DNA from: Rothia sp. P100
GTDB taxonomy: Bacteria; Actinomycetota; Actinomycetes; Actinomycetales; Micrococcaceae
Direction: 5' to 3'
DNA length: 64,000 nt
NCBI RefSeq assembly: GCF_023712425.1
Contig: NZ_JAMAYG010000001.1
Location: 372,001-436,000, forward strand
The notes beneath the pieces are model-generated. The model was given only the letters and a program-made list of their open reading frames with translations, was not told where the DNA came from and did not search any database. This document shows, one piece after another, positions 8,442-16,702 of the stretch (position 1 is the stretch's first letter; each line of letters starts with the position of its first letter). A program made the position numbers and the translations under genes.

Positions 8442-9749
8442 GTGAGTACTGCACCGAATAAGATTTTTATTGCCCGCCTTCTTGGTCTGGATGTCTTTGA
8501 CCCGCACGGTGACCGTTTAGGCCGCTTGCGGGATGTTGTGGTGCTTAAACACGGTTTCACGCAGTTCTCAGCGGTGGGTTCCCTGGGCAAGCTCAAAGAG
8601 CCGGTGGTTGTGGGTATCGTGATTGAGATTTTGGGCAAAAAACGTATTTTTGTGCCCATGACGCGCGTGACCAGCATCGATTCCACCCAAATTATTCTGA
8701 CGGGTCTGGTGAACCTGCGCCGTTTTGAGCAACGCGGTTCAGAAGCCCTGGTCGTCGGTGAACTTTTTGACCGTAAGGTGCAGTTGCGGGACGGCTCTGG
8801 CAGAGCCCAGATTGAGGACGTTGCGATGGAGCAACGCCGCAATGGTGACTGGTTCATTTCTGAACTTTTCGTCTCCCGCGGGCACAACACGCTGATGCGC
8901 CGCCGTAAAGAAACCCTCATTATCGACTGGCATGAAGCTATCCTTTCCACCGATTTTGAGCCCCAGGCAGCCACTGCATTCGTGGCAAGCCATGAGGACT
9001 CCAACCCCGCTGACCTTGCGGATGCCATCCACGAGATGAACAAAAAGCGCAAGGTAGAGGTAGCCCAAGAGCTACAAGATGAACGCCTAGCGGACGTCTT
9101 GCAGGAGCTACCCGAGGACGATCAGGTAGAGATTCTCTCCCACCTTGAGGTAGAGCGCGCGGTCAACGTGCTGGAAGAAATGGAACCCGATGACGCCGCT
9201 GACTTGCTCAGCGAACTCTCTGATCAGCAGCGTGAAGAGTTGCTGACCCTCATGGACCCTGATGATTCCGATGACGTGCGCCGTCTGCTCGAATATGAGG
9301 AGGGCACCGCCGGTTCGTTGATGAACCCCGTACCTATTGTGCTCTCCCCCGAAGCTACTGTTGCCGAGGCACTAGCGCACATTCGCCAAGAGGAAATTTC
9401 CCCTGCCTTGGCCGCTGCCGTTATGGTGGCGCGTCCACCCCTAGAAACTCCCACCGGCAAGTACCTGGGTCTGGTGCATATGCAGCGTTTGTTGCGCCAT
9501 TCCCCCAGCGAGCAGGTGGGCAACATTTTGGATACTTCAATTGAGGCAGTCAACGATGCCGCCAGCATCGAGGAAGTCTCCCGTGTGCTGGCAACCTATG
9601 ACCTTACCATCGTGCCGGTAGTTAATGAGTTTGACCGCCTGGTCGGAGCTGTCACGGTGGATGACGTGCTCGATGAGATGCTGCCCGATGACTGGCGCAC
9701 CTATGATGATGGGACCCCGATCCGAAAGGTAGGCCGACGCTTTGAGTGA
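8442..9749 (+). CDS. Soluble PRC-barrel / MgtE N-terminal / CBS protein (no channel domain)
   Basis: 435 aa, GTG start. Order: a PRC-barrel-like N-terminus (FIARLLGLDVFDPHG) and a second beta-rich segment up to about residue 165; an MgtE intracellular N-domain with superhelical repeats (ADVLQELPEDDQVEIL, AVNVLEEMEPDDAADLL, LMDPDDSDDVRRLL); then a CBS pair (about 285-425). The transmembrane MgtE pore domain is absent, so this cannot be a channel by itself. The same architecture is conserved in actinobacteria next to DUF1003 and mrp genes. A Mg2+- or nucleotide-sensing regulator is a reasonable inference. Its stop overlaps the next gene's start by 8 bases, so the two are translationally coupled. 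Confidence 0.85.
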   Translation: MSTAPNKIFIARLLGLDVFDPHGDRLGRLRDVVVLKHGFTQFSAVGSLGKLKEPVVVGIVIEILGKKRIFVPMTRVTSIDSTQIILTGLVNLRRFEQRGSEALVVGELFDRKVQLRDGSGRAQIEDVAMEQRRNGDWFISELFVSRGHNTLMRRRKETLIIDWHEAILSTDFEPQAATAFVASHEDSNPADLADAIHEMNKKRKVEVAQELQDERLADVLQELPEDDQVEILSHLEVERAVNVLEEMEPDDAADLLSELSDQQREELLTLMDPDDSDDVRRLLEYEEGTAGSLMNPVPIVLSPEATVAEALAHIRQEEISPALAAAVMVARPPLETPTGKYLGLVHMQRLLRHSPSEQVGNILDTSIEAVNDAASIEEVSRVLATYDLTIVPVVNEFDRLVGAVTVDDVLDEMLPDDWRTYDDGTPIRKVGRRFE

Positions 9750-10440
9750 TGCACGCCCTTCGCTAGATACCGCGCAGACTCTGGGCACCCCCCAAGAGAA
9801 AAAGCGGCGCAGGTTCTTCTTGGCCAACCCCAACCCGGATGCCTTCGGTCAGATGACCGAAAAAATTGCCCGTTTCATGGGCACCCCGCAGTTCCTACTG
9901 TGGATGACCGTTTTCTGTGCCGTCTGGTTGGGCTGGAATACCCTGGCACCCGAGGAAATGCAGTTTGACCCTCGGGCACTGAACTTCACTCTGCTCACCC
10001 TCATGCTCTCCCTGCAGGCCTCCTATGCCGCGCCTCTGCTGCTTCTAGCGCAGAACCGGCAGGACGACCGCGACCGCGTGGTCTCTAAACAGGACCGCCA
10101 GCGCGACCAGCAGAACCTGGAAGAAACTGAGTACCTGACCCGCGAAATTGCTTCCCTGCGCATCACTTTGCGTGAGGTAGCCACCCGCGACTTCGTGCGC
10201 AGTGAAATGCGAGATTTGATGGACGAAATTCAAGAGGTTCAAAAACGCCAGGAAGAGCTCTTTGCCCGCGCTGAGCATCTGGCACGCGGCCTGGATGAGA
10301 GCGACCACGAAATGGAGCTCCCGGACTTTGACCCCAACTCAGCCAACCCTTCCACCAGCGCTTTTGACTTGCTGAGTGAACACCGCCCTAAGAACCGTAA
10401 GAAGAAGATGGTGAAGGATATCGACGGCTCACCTGAGTAG
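9742..10440 (+). CDS. DUF1003 membrane protein
   Basis: 232 aa, TTG start inside the end of the preceding gene (8-base overlap). Two hydrophobic segments (about residues 52-72, QFLLWMTVFCAVWLGWNTL, and 85-105, with LQASYAAPLLLLAQNRQDDRD) define the DUF1003 domain. They are followed by a long charged, coiled-coil-like helix (about 110-185) and an acidic/basic tail. The role is unknown. The coupling to the MgtE-N/CBS protein suggests the pair forms a membrane-associated complex; that is inference. A 14-base gap separates it from mrp. Confidence 0.85.
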   Translation: MSDARPSLDTAQTLGTPQEKKRRRFFLANPNPDAFGQMTEKIARFMGTPQFLLWMTVFCAVWLGWNTLAPEEMQFDPRALNFTLLTLMLSLQASYAAPLLLLAQNRQDDRDRVVSKQDRQRDQQNLEETEYLTREIASLRITLREVATRDFVRSEMRDLMDEIQEVQKRQEELFARAEHLARGLDESDHEMELPDFDPNSANPSTSAFDLLSEHRPKNRKKKMVKDIDGSPE

Positions 10441-10454
10441 TCGGCCCCGTAAAC

Positions 10455-11588
10455 ATGACTGAACAGACCCCCGATACCTCTCTTAACAGCGCTCTAGCCA
10501 CGGTCATTGACCCGGAGCTGCGTCTACCCATTACCGAGCTGGGTATGGTGGAAACTTCCCAGGTGGATGGCACCACCGCTCGAGTAAAAATCCTGCTCAC
10601 CATCGAGGGGTGCCCGCTCAAGAACACCATCGAAGCGGACGTGCGGGAAGCCGTTGGTCGGGTTGCCGAGATAGAGCACCTGGATCTTGAAATCGGTTAT
10701 ATGAGTGCCGACCAGCGTTCCGAATTGCGTCAGCGTCTGGGGCATACCAAAGCTAACCCTTTTATCGCGCCGGAATCCCTCACCCGCATTTTTGCTGTCG
10801 CCTCCGGCAAGGGCGGTGTTGGTAAATCCTCAGCAACCGCCAACCTGGCAGCAGCCTTTGCCTCGGCCGGGCTGAGCGTCGGCATCATCGACGCCGATGT
10901 GCACGGTTTCTCTATCCCCGGCCTACTGGGCCTGGTCGAAGGTCCCACCCGCATGGATGACATGATCATCCCCCCGGTCGTTGAAGCACCCACCGGCAAC
11001 GGTCATATCAAAGTCATCTCAATCGGCATGTTCGTAGCCGCAGATCAACCGGTGGCCTGGCGTGGTCCCATGCTTCACCGAGCCCTGGAACAGTTCTTGA
11101 CTGACGTCCATTTCGGCGCTCTGGACATCCTCCTCCTGGACCTGCCTCCCGGCACCGGGGATGTCGCCATCTCGATGGCACAGCTACTCCCCCATGCAGA
11201 AATCCTGCTGGTTTCAACCCCGCAACATGCCGCTGTGGACGTTGCCCAGCGCGCTGGTACCCTCAGCCTTCAAACCCAGCAGAAAGTGACCGGCGTTATC
11301 GAGAACATGGCAGCTATGACCCTGCCCGATGGCTCCACTATGGCTCTTTTCGGTGAGGGCGGCGGCCAAATCCTGGTTGATTCCCTGGGCAAAGCCCTGG
11401 GCTACCCCGTGCCGCTCCTGGGATCTATCCCCTTGGATATGGCACTGCGCGAGGGCGGGGACGCTGGTACCCCGGTGGTCTGGTCGGCACCAGAAACTAA
11501 GGCAGCAGCTGTCTTCACCGATATCGCAACTCAGCTAACCCACCGCCCCCGCGGGCTGGCCGGGAAGCCCCTGCCCTTCAACGTCTAA
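10455..11588 (+). CDS. mrp: Mrp/ApbC-type P-loop ATPase (Fe-S carrier family)
   Basis: 377 aa. An N-terminal DUF59/MIP18 domain (about residues 8-85, containing the single cysteine, in IEGCPLK) precedes the Mrp/NBP35 P-loop domain with deviant Walker A ASGKGGVGKSS (about 115-126) and Walker B LLLDLPPGTGD. Family members carry and transfer Fe-S clusters to apo-proteins in the cytoplasm. The CxxC that binds the bridging cluster in ApbC/Mrp is missing: the equivalent region after VIENM reads AAMTLPDGSTMALFG, with no Cys. Function as a cluster carrier is therefore less certain. It is last in the MgtE-N/DUF1003/mrp operon and is followed by a terminator. Confidence 0.9.
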   Translation: MTEQTPDTSLNSALATVIDPELRLPITELGMVETSQVDGTTARVKILLTIEGCPLKNTIEADVREAVGRVAEIEHLDLEIGYMSADQRSELRQRLGHTKANPFIAPESLTRIFAVASGKGGVGKSSATANLAAAFASAGLSVGIIDADVHGFSIPGLLGLVEGPTRMDDMIIPPVVEAPTGNGHIKVISIGMFVAADQPVAWRGPMLHRALEQFLTDVHFGALDILLLDLPPGTGDVAISMAQLLPHAEILLVSTPQHAAVDVAQRAGTLSLQTQQKVTGVIENMAAMTLPDGSTMALFGEGGGQILVDSLGKALGYPVPLLGSIPLDMALREGGDAGTPVVWSAPETKAAAVFTDIATQLTHRPRGLAGKPLPFNV

Positions 11589-11669
11589 CAGTATTATTTA
11601 GGGTTCTTGCTCTTTTGGTGCTCGCTAGCGATGTCCATCCCTGGTGAATACTTGTTTTTTGCAGAAGGA

Positions 11670-11700
11670 AAGGGCCCGCACCTTCTTGGTGCGGGCCCTT
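11670..11700. terminator. Bidirectional terminator (mrp / tatB)
   Basis: Perfect 13-bp stem (11670-11682 with 11688-11700) and a TTCTT loop, followed by CTTCT on the plus strand. On the minus strand it is followed by TTCCTTCTGC. It lies between convergent genes. Confidence 0.85.
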
Positions 11701-11719
11701 CTTCTAAAGAGTGAGGGGA

Positions 11720-12085
11720 TTAGGTTGCCTCGGAGTCAAAGGGTGCCCAGGCGCCGCGGGGCAAGCGGGAGGTCACCGATGCGGCTGGTGCAGACTGAGT
11801 CCTAGCCTCAAGTTCTTTGCGGCGCTCTTCCTCGTCCTCAGCAAAAGCCTCACGCACAATCACGCGGGGGTCATACTGGCGAGGGTCGTACTGGCGCCAG
11901 TTGATGTCGCCCAAATCAGGGCCGAGAGTTTCCTTGAGGTCGTCCTTAGCGTCAAAGGCAATGCGGCGTATTTGCTTGACGAAATCTTTGAGTTGCTGGG
12001 CGTATTCGGGCATGCGTTCAGGCCCGATGACCACAAATACCAGGATCGCCAGGACGATGAACTCGAGACCACTAATTCCAAACAC
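11720..12085 (-). CDS. tatB: Twin-arginine translocase subunit TatB
   Basis: 121 aa, GTG start. One N-terminal transmembrane helix (about residues 7-22, ending VFVVIGPERMP with the conserved Gly-Pro hinge and Glu) is followed by an amphipathic helix (about 24-50, with KDFVKQIRR) and a charged tail. This is the TatA/B/E fold; the FVVIGPERMPEY signature and length favour TatB, which with TatC recognises twin-arginine signal peptides. The osmolyte-binding lipoprotein at 34.8 kb carries such a signal. A TAATCT box 6 bases before the GTG suggests a leaderless mRNA. It is divergent from the O-methyltransferase gene. Confidence 0.88.
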   Translation of the reverse strand: MFGISGLEFIVLAILVFVVIGPERMPEYAQQLKDFVKQIRRIAFDAKDDLKETLGPDLGDINWRQYDPRQYDPRVIVREAFAEDEEERRKELEARTQSAPAASVTSRLPRGAWAPFDSEAT

Positions 12086-12091
12086 ACCACG

Positions 12092-12097
12092 AGATTA
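12092..12097 (-). promoter_or_regulatory. Candidate leaderless (extended) -10 box for tatB
   Basis: TGGTAATCT on the minus strand, i.e. TG-N-TAATCT, followed by 6 bases and the GTG at 12085. It resembles an extended -10 promoter with a start-codon TSS. Confidence 0.5.
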
Positions 12098-12175
12098 CCA
12101 GTATTCCCTGGGCAAAACGGGCAATCTTGGGTACCGTTCAATAAGATGTTCTCAGAATCATGAAGAGGTAGGGCC

Positions 12176-12817
12176 TTGAACACCAACCAACAGATTCGTA
12201 GCTGGCGTTACGCTGAAGAGTTCCCTTATGAGGCGCCAACTCTCGCCCAGGCGAGGCAGCAGGCTGAGCGTCAGAGTGCCGCCCCGGTGGCTCCCTCGGT
12301 AGCTTCTTTGTTGACCGTTTTAGCGGCGTCCACCGGGGCGGAGCACACCGTTGAAATTGGTACCGGTTGCGGCGTCTCAACGGTTGCTCTGCTCTTGGGA
12401 CTGCGTGAGGGAGCGGCGCTGACCTCCCTCGATATTGATGCTGCCCATTCCCAGCTCACTCGTGAACTACTGGCAGAAGCTGGGCTCGATAAGAACCACC
12501 GGGTGCGCATTATTACCGGGGACGCCACCGATGTGCTCCCCCGCCTCTCGGCAGCCTCCTATGATTTCGCCTTTATCGATGCAGGTGCTGACCAGGCTGA
12601 GCAGTTCACCTATGATGCCCTGGCTCTGCTTTCGCCCGGCGGTCTGCTGGTGGTTCATGATCCGCTGGCAGGTGGTGCTGTTGCTGATCCGGTAGCACGC
12701 GATGCCCGCAGCGTTTCCCTGCGGCGCCTGCTCACCGACGTCGCAGCCTGTGTGGACGATGTACACGTCTCCTTAGTTTTTGCCGGCAGCGGACTGTACC
12801 TCATTTACAAAAAGTAA
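12176..12817 (+). CDS. Class I SAM-dependent O-methyltransferase
   Basis: 213 aa, TTG start preceded by an AGAGG/GGTAGGG purine run. The SAM-binding motif is VEIGTGCGVSTVALL (about residues 60-75), followed by acidic LTSLDID, then IITGDATDVL and the metal-binding-type FAFIDAGADQ. This is the methyltransferase 3 (catechol/caffeoyl-CoA O-methyltransferase-like) fold. It is the counterpart of mycobacterial Rv1220c, which also sits near tatB. The substrate is unknown. Confidence 0.85.
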   Translation: MNTNQQIRSWRYAEEFPYEAPTLAQARQQAERQSAAPVAPSVASLLTVLAASTGAEHTVEIGTGCGVSTVALLLGLREGAALTSLDIDAAHSQLTRELLAEAGLDKNHRVRIITGDATDVLPRLSAASYDFAFIDAGADQAEQFTYDALALLSPGGLLVVHDPLAGGAVADPVARDARSVSLRRLLTDVAACVDDVHVSLVFAGSGLYLIYKK

Positions 12818-12840
12818 ACCCCGGCGCTAAGCACCGGGGT
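12818..12840 (-). terminator. Probable terminator of the DUF3117 gene
   Basis: 7-bp stem ACCCCGG/CCGGGGT (12818-12824 with 12834-12840) with a 9-base loop. On the minus strand it is followed by TTACTTTTTG, a U-rich tract; on the plus strand there is none. Confidence 0.55.
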
Positions 12841-12868
12841 GAACTAAAAATTCAGGGTTCTAAGGTCT

Positions 12869-13030
12869 TTAGAACTTTTCAACGCATTCGCGGATTGCCT
12901 CTACCTCAGCTTCAGAGAGGTCCAACACCAGACGTCCACCGCCCTCTACAGGGATGCGCATAACGATGCTGCGGCCTTCACGGACAATTTCAAGCGGGCC
13001 CTCGCCAGTGCGGGGTTTCTGTGCTGCCAT
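12869..13030 (-). CDS. DUF3117 small protein
   Basis: 53 aa, ATG at 13030 with a good AGGAGAG ribosome site 8 bases upstream. The longer upstream frame is non-coding. MAAQKPRTGEGPLE, then VMRIPVEGGGRLV and DLSEAEVEAI are near-invariant in the actinobacterial DUF3117 family (mycobacterial Rv1211-like). The function is unknown; it is cytoplasmic, with no hydrophobic segment. It has its own terminator. Confidence 0.88.
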   Translation of the reverse strand: MAAQKPRTGEGPLEIVREGRSIVMRIPVEGGGRLVLDLSEAEVEAIRECVEKF

Positions 13031-13152
13031 CGGTGGTCTCTCCTTTGCGATGCTGTCTAAAAAACGCGGCTCTGAGGCGAACCCGCTGTGTGACTCCTTT
13101 AATAATAAAGCCTGTGCACCTTTTTGTGGGGACATCCCGTTTCCAGCTCTGT

Positions 13153-14493
13153 TTAGGGTGGGTAATCTCCCCCGCCGGGTAACTGCTTCCAGTGCCACAG
13201 CCAACCTACCCAGCCAAACTGCATGGCTACCCCGCTCAGCACCAGCAGCCCCCGGTAGGCCCGAGAGGATGAGAGCATAACTAGCGGCAGATACAGTGCA
13301 AAGAGCGGCAGGAGCAACCTGAAGGTAGATGACTGAGGGTTAAAGAACATCAGCATGTAGAGGGTATAGCTCCAGACCCAAAGCAGCAGGGGCAGGGGCA
13401 GGCTAAGTCGCACGGTGCGGCTCAGCAGAGCCGCGAAAAAGAGCAGGAGGAGAAGGGTGAGCACCAGCGGCCCCGCAACTCCCAGATAGTGCTGGCTTTG
13501 ATGCACCCATGGCATGAAAGGCAGAACGTGTTCCCCGCCTGCCCGCCAGGCTGTCTCGGTGGCGGTATAGGCGTCGATTCTGCCGGTCACCAGCCAGGCG
13601 TGGGCAGGGTGAATGAAGGCAAAAGCGCAGACCATCACTGCTGAAATTAGCTGCCAGCCGGTAGTGCCGAGAGCGGCCAGGGCGGCACCGCGCTGAGGTC
13701 TACGGGCTGAATAATCTCTTAGCCAGCAGACCATCCACCACATTCCAACGGCGGCTCCCAGGGGAACCCCCACCGGTCGGGTAAGGGCGGCAAATAGGGC
13801 TGGCACCAGCATCAGGGTGTAGGAACCCTGGACCAGGCAGAGAAGGGTCCAGATGAGAAAGAGCAACCCCAAAGACTCTGCATAACCGGTTTGTAGCACC
13901 GGGGCCACAGCGCAAAAACTGACAGCAGCTACAGCCCACAGGGCGGTAGTATGCCATCGCTCTTCACCTCGGTCAGTGCCGAGAGAGTCGGATGCCCGCT
14001 GACAGCAGAGGCGAAAGAGGCGGTAGAGCAACCAGGCAGCACCAAAACCAGCTAGTAGAGAAAGGGTGGGGGCTACGGTCTCGTAGGGTAAGCCTGTCAC
14101 CGTCACCAGCGTGCGGGCTAGAAGCGGATAGAGAGGGTAGAAGGCCCACTCATTTTGAGCTACCCGTCCGTTCGCATCCAGAGGGAGGGTCTGCGGGTAA
14201 CCCTGCTGCGAAATTTTCTGGTACCAGTCGGCATCCCACATCATCACGAACTCGCCGTAACTCATAGCGCCCTGCTTCCAGGGGCTGAAGGTCTGCTGTA
14301 AACCAACCGTACTGAAAATAAACCAGCTAACAATACGGCTGGCAAGGTAGACCAGCATAACCTGCACCGCCGCCGGCCACCTGCCAAAGTGAAGGGCCAG
14401 TCTAAGAGCTATCGCATTCAGTCGCAGGCTCAGCCTGTCCAGGGTTGAAAGCGTAGCGGCAGATCCTTGCCCCTCCGAGCGGTTGTCCTGCAT
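13153..14493 (-). CDS. PIG-V-like integral membrane mannosyltransferase
   Basis: 446 aa with about ten hydrophobic helices. After the first helix comes a large extracellular loop with WDADWYQKI, an Asp-x-Asp catalytic-type motif, and then AFYPLYPLLAR. This combination marks the GT-C fold GPI-mannosyltransferase 2 (PIG-V)/actinobacterial mannosyltransferase family, which uses polyprenyl-phosphate sugars on the outer face of the membrane. The acceptor (lipomannan, glycoprotein or glycolipid) is unknown. Its ATG directly abuts the stop of the DivIVA-like gene, so they form a two-gene operon. Confidence 0.78.
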   Translation of the reverse strand: MQDNRSEGQGSAATLSTLDRLSLRLNAIALRLALHFGRWPAAVQVMLVYLASRIVSWFIFSTVGLQQTFSPWKQGAMSYGEFVMMWDADWYQKISQQGYPQTLPLDANGRVAQNEWAFYPLYPLLARTLVTVTGLPYETVAPTLSLLAGFGAAWLLYRLFRLCCQRASDSLGTDRGEERWHTTALWAVAAVSFCAVAPVLQTGYAESLGLLFLIWTLLCLVQGSYTLMLVPALFAALTRPVGVPLGAAVGMWWMVCWLRDYSARRPQRGAALAALGTTGWQLISAVMVCAFAFIHPAHAWLVTGRIDAYTATETAWRAGGEHVLPFMPWVHQSQHYLGVAGPLVLTLLLLLFFAALLSRTVRLSLPLPLLLWVWSYTLYMLMFFNPQSSTFRLLLPLFALYLPLVMLSSSRAYRGLLVLSGVAMQFGWVGWLWHWKQLPGGGDYPP

Positions 14494-14853
14494 CTAGGGT
14501 CGCTCCGAGGAGATCTGCCCAGGGTTATCCGTTTCAGCTGAGGAACTATCGCTCTCAAGGAGGGAACGCAGGCGTGCGTTCTCGTCTATGAGTTTAACCA
14601 GCACGCCGTCCACCTCATCTCGGTGATAGCCAAAAAAGGCCGTAGAGAAACGGATGCTGTGCAGTTCTTTACCGCGAGGGTGATCCGAGAGAATCAGCGG
14701 CAGCTCGCCACCCACCGCGGCATCCACCCCGTCAGAGCTCAGAGCGTCTAACACCCTGCGCCCCGGTATCAAGCGATCAGTTCCCAGCACCGCGCAAGCA
14801 GCTACCACTACCGCCAGTACTAGAAAAGTCAGGCCAACTAAAAGATAATTCAC
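14494..14853 (-). CDS. Single-pass membrane protein with DivIVA-like motif
   Basis: 119 aa. An N-terminal transmembrane helix (about residues 4-24) is followed by a short linker and IRFSTAFFGYHRDEVDGVL (about 67-85), which matches the DivIVA/GpsB N-terminal signature (F...GY...EVD..L), then a short charged helix. Classical DivIVA proteins have a long coiled coil and no transmembrane helix, so this is a truncated, membrane-anchored relative. Similar small proteins occur widely in Actinobacteria; a role near sites of polar or septal wall growth is inference. It is first in the operon with the mannosyltransferase. Confidence 0.75.
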   Translation of the reverse strand: MNYLLVGLTFLVLAVVVAACAVLGTDRLIPGRRVLDALSSDGVDAAVGGELPLILSDHPRGKELHSIRFSTAFFGYHRDEVDGVLVKLIDENARLRSLLESDSSSAETDNPGQISSERP

Positions 14854-15001
14854 GGTCTCTTCCCACCATCAACGGCTGGCGCTTTACTGTTTGTCACCCC
14901 ACTCAAACACTTATTACTCGCTCCACCCCCTGCCGTGTAACTTTCTGTTTACGTTTGAGAGGGTAAGGTAAAGCACATACACCTTTTTGTCTACACACGT
15001 T

Positions 15002-15019
15002 CGGTAGCCCATGCTACCG
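15002..15019 (+). promoter_or_regulatory. Small hairpin in the gluABCD leader
   Basis: CGGTAGC-CCAT-GCTACCG: a 7-bp perfect stem with a 4-base loop, about 25 bases upstream of the gluA ribosome site. A weak promoter candidate lies upstream (TTGAGA at 14955-14960, 17 bases, TACACC). It could be an operator or an mRNA stem. Confidence 0.35.
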
Positions 15020-15058
15020 GCGAGGCAGTCAATACACCACATAGGGAGGGAAACCCGC

Positions 15059-15802
15059 ATGACTCACGACGCACTGGTCCAGGTAACCGGAGTCAATAAG
15101 TACTTCGGTGACCACCACGTCCTCAAGGACATCAATCTCGAAGTGGGCAAGGGTGAAGTCATCATCCTGCTCGGCCCCTCGGGCTCCGGCAAGTCCACGC
15201 TCTGCCGCACCATCAACCGCCTCGAAACCATCTCTTCAGGCGACATCAAAATCGACGGCGTCAGCCTGCCTGAAGAAGGTAAAGCGCTGGCTGATCTGCG
15301 CGCTGAAGTGGGCATGGTCTTCCAGTCCTTCAATCTCTTCGCGCACAAGTCCATCCTTGACAACGTCACTCTAGGCCCCCGCAAGGTTCGCGGTCTCAGC
15401 AAAACTGAAGCTGAAGAACTGGCGATGAGCCTGCTCAAGAAGGTCGGCGTTGATAATCAGGCACACAAGATGCCCGCCCAGCTCTCGGGTGGCCAGCAGC
15501 AGCGTGTAGCCATTGCCCGCGCCCTAGCGATGCAGCCCAAAGTGATGCTCTTCGATGAGCCCACCAGCGCCCTTGACCCCGAAATGGTCAACGAAGTTCT
15601 TGACACCATGATTTCCTTAGCCCGCGAAGGCATGACCATGATTGTGGTAACCCACGAAATGGGGTTCGCCCGCAAGGCAGCCGACCGCATTGTTTTCCTG
15701 GCAGATGGTGAAATCGTCGAAGAATCCACACCCGATCAGTTCTTCACCAACCCCCAGTCAGATCGTGCCAAGGATTTCCTCGGCAAGATTATCGGTCACT
15801 AG
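15059..15802 (+). CDS. gluA: Glutamate-type amino acid ABC transporter, ATPase
   Basis: 247 aa from the ATG at 15059, with AGGGAGG 8 bases upstream; the frame extends to 15011 but that start lacks support. It has Walker [11 protein letters not shown]-loop VFQSFNLF, signature LSGGQQQR, Walker B VMLFDEP and switch His in VVTHEMG. It is a typical polar amino acid importer ATPase (GlnQ/GluA class) that works on the cytoplasmic face with two permeases. The gene order ATPase, binding lipoprotein, two permeases is that of the corynebacterial gluABCD glutamate uptake operon; 12 bases separate it from gluB. Confidence 0.93.
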   Translation: MTHDALVQVTGVNKYFGDHHVLKDINLEVGKGEVIILLGPSGSGKSTLCRTINRLETISSGDIKIDGVSLPEEGKALADLRAEVGMVFQSFNLFAHKSILDNVTLGPRKVRGLSKTEAEELAMSLLKKVGVDNQAHKMPAQLSGGQQQRVAIARALAMQPKVMLFDEPTSALDPEMVNEVLDTMISLAREGMTMIVVTHEMGFARKAADRIVFLADGEIVEESTPDQFFTNPQSDRAKDFLGKIIGH

Positions 15803-15814
15803 GGCAGGTGCACC

Positions 15815-16663
15815 ATGAACTTCTCACAGCTCAAAGGCAAGGCACTAGCCGCTGTAGCCCTGGCTGCGACCGGCGTCCTCGCCCTCTCAGGGTGTGGCTC
15901 TTCATCTGACGGTGAGAGCATCCGCATTGGCATCAAGTACGATCAGCCCGGTCTGGGCTATCAGGACGGCCGTGACTACACCGGCTTTGATACCGACGTC
16001 GCCCGCTACGTTGCCAAGGAACTCGGCTACTCAGAAGATCAGATTGAGTGGGTTGAGGCTCCCTCAGCTAACCGCGAGAATATGCTCGTCAACGGACAGG
16101 TCGACATGATTTTTGCGACCTACTCCATCTCTGAATCACGTCTCAAAACCGTAGACTTCGCCGGCCCCTACTTCTACGCAGGCCAGGACCTGTTAGTACA
16201 GCAGGAGAACACCGATATCACCGGCCCAGATTCCCTGGCAGGGAAGAATCTCTGCTCCGTCACCGGTTCTACCTCTGCAAAAAAGATTCAGGATAAGTAC
16301 TCCTCAACCGTGCAGCTGGTTCAGCAGAACTCCTACTCTGACTGCGTGGTCGCCCTCAACGCCGGCATGGTCGATGCTGTCACCACCGATGACATCATCC
16401 TGGCAGGTCTTGGCGCTACCAGAGCTAATCAGGGCGAACTAAAGCTGGTGGGCAACACGTTCACCGAAGAACGCTACGGCATTGGTCTGCCCAAGGGCTC
16501 GGATCAGTGCGCTGATATCAACGCAGCCATCAACAAGATGGTAGAAACCGGCGCCTGGGAAGAAGCTGTCGAAAAGAACGTGGGAGCATCGGGTTATGTC
16601 TATAACGCCGAGCTGAACCCGCCCGTTCTTGATAGTGCCTGCGCCACCGTCCCCGCCCAGTAA
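15815..16663 (+). CDS. gluB: Glutamate-type ABC transporter, substrate-binding lipoprotein
   Basis: 282 aa. Signal peptide with lipobox LALSGC (lipidated Cys27), then a periplasmic-binding-protein class 3 fold: IRIGIKYDQPGLGY, GFDTDVARYVAKELGY, a substrate-contacting FATYSISESR, and KNLCSVTGST at the start of the second lobe. It should capture glutamate, or a closely related amino acid, outside the membrane and deliver it to GluC/GluD. Two extra cysteines in the second lobe (KNLC and YSDC) could form a disulfide, as in other Gram-positive members. Confidence 0.9.
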   Translation: MNFSQLKGKALAAVALAATGVLALSGCGSSSDGESIRIGIKYDQPGLGYQDGRDYTGFDTDVARYVAKELGYSEDQIEWVEAPSANRENMLVNGQVDMIFATYSISESRLKTVDFAGPYFYAGQDLLVQQENTDITGPDSLAGKNLCSVTGSTSAKKIQDKYSSTVQLVQQNSYSDCVVALNAGMVDAVTTDDIILAGLGATRANQGELKLVGNTFTEERYGIGLPKGSDQCADINAAINKMVETGAWEEAVEKNVGASGYVYNAELNPPVLDSACATVPAQ

Positions 16664-16702
16664 ACATTCTCAACACACATTTTCTAGATTTTGGAGGCTT
16701 TC

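Noticed and set aside
8300-9052. 250-codon minus-strand open frame
   Set aside because: Antisense to the MgtE-N/CBS gene; Ser/Arg-rich shadow translation.
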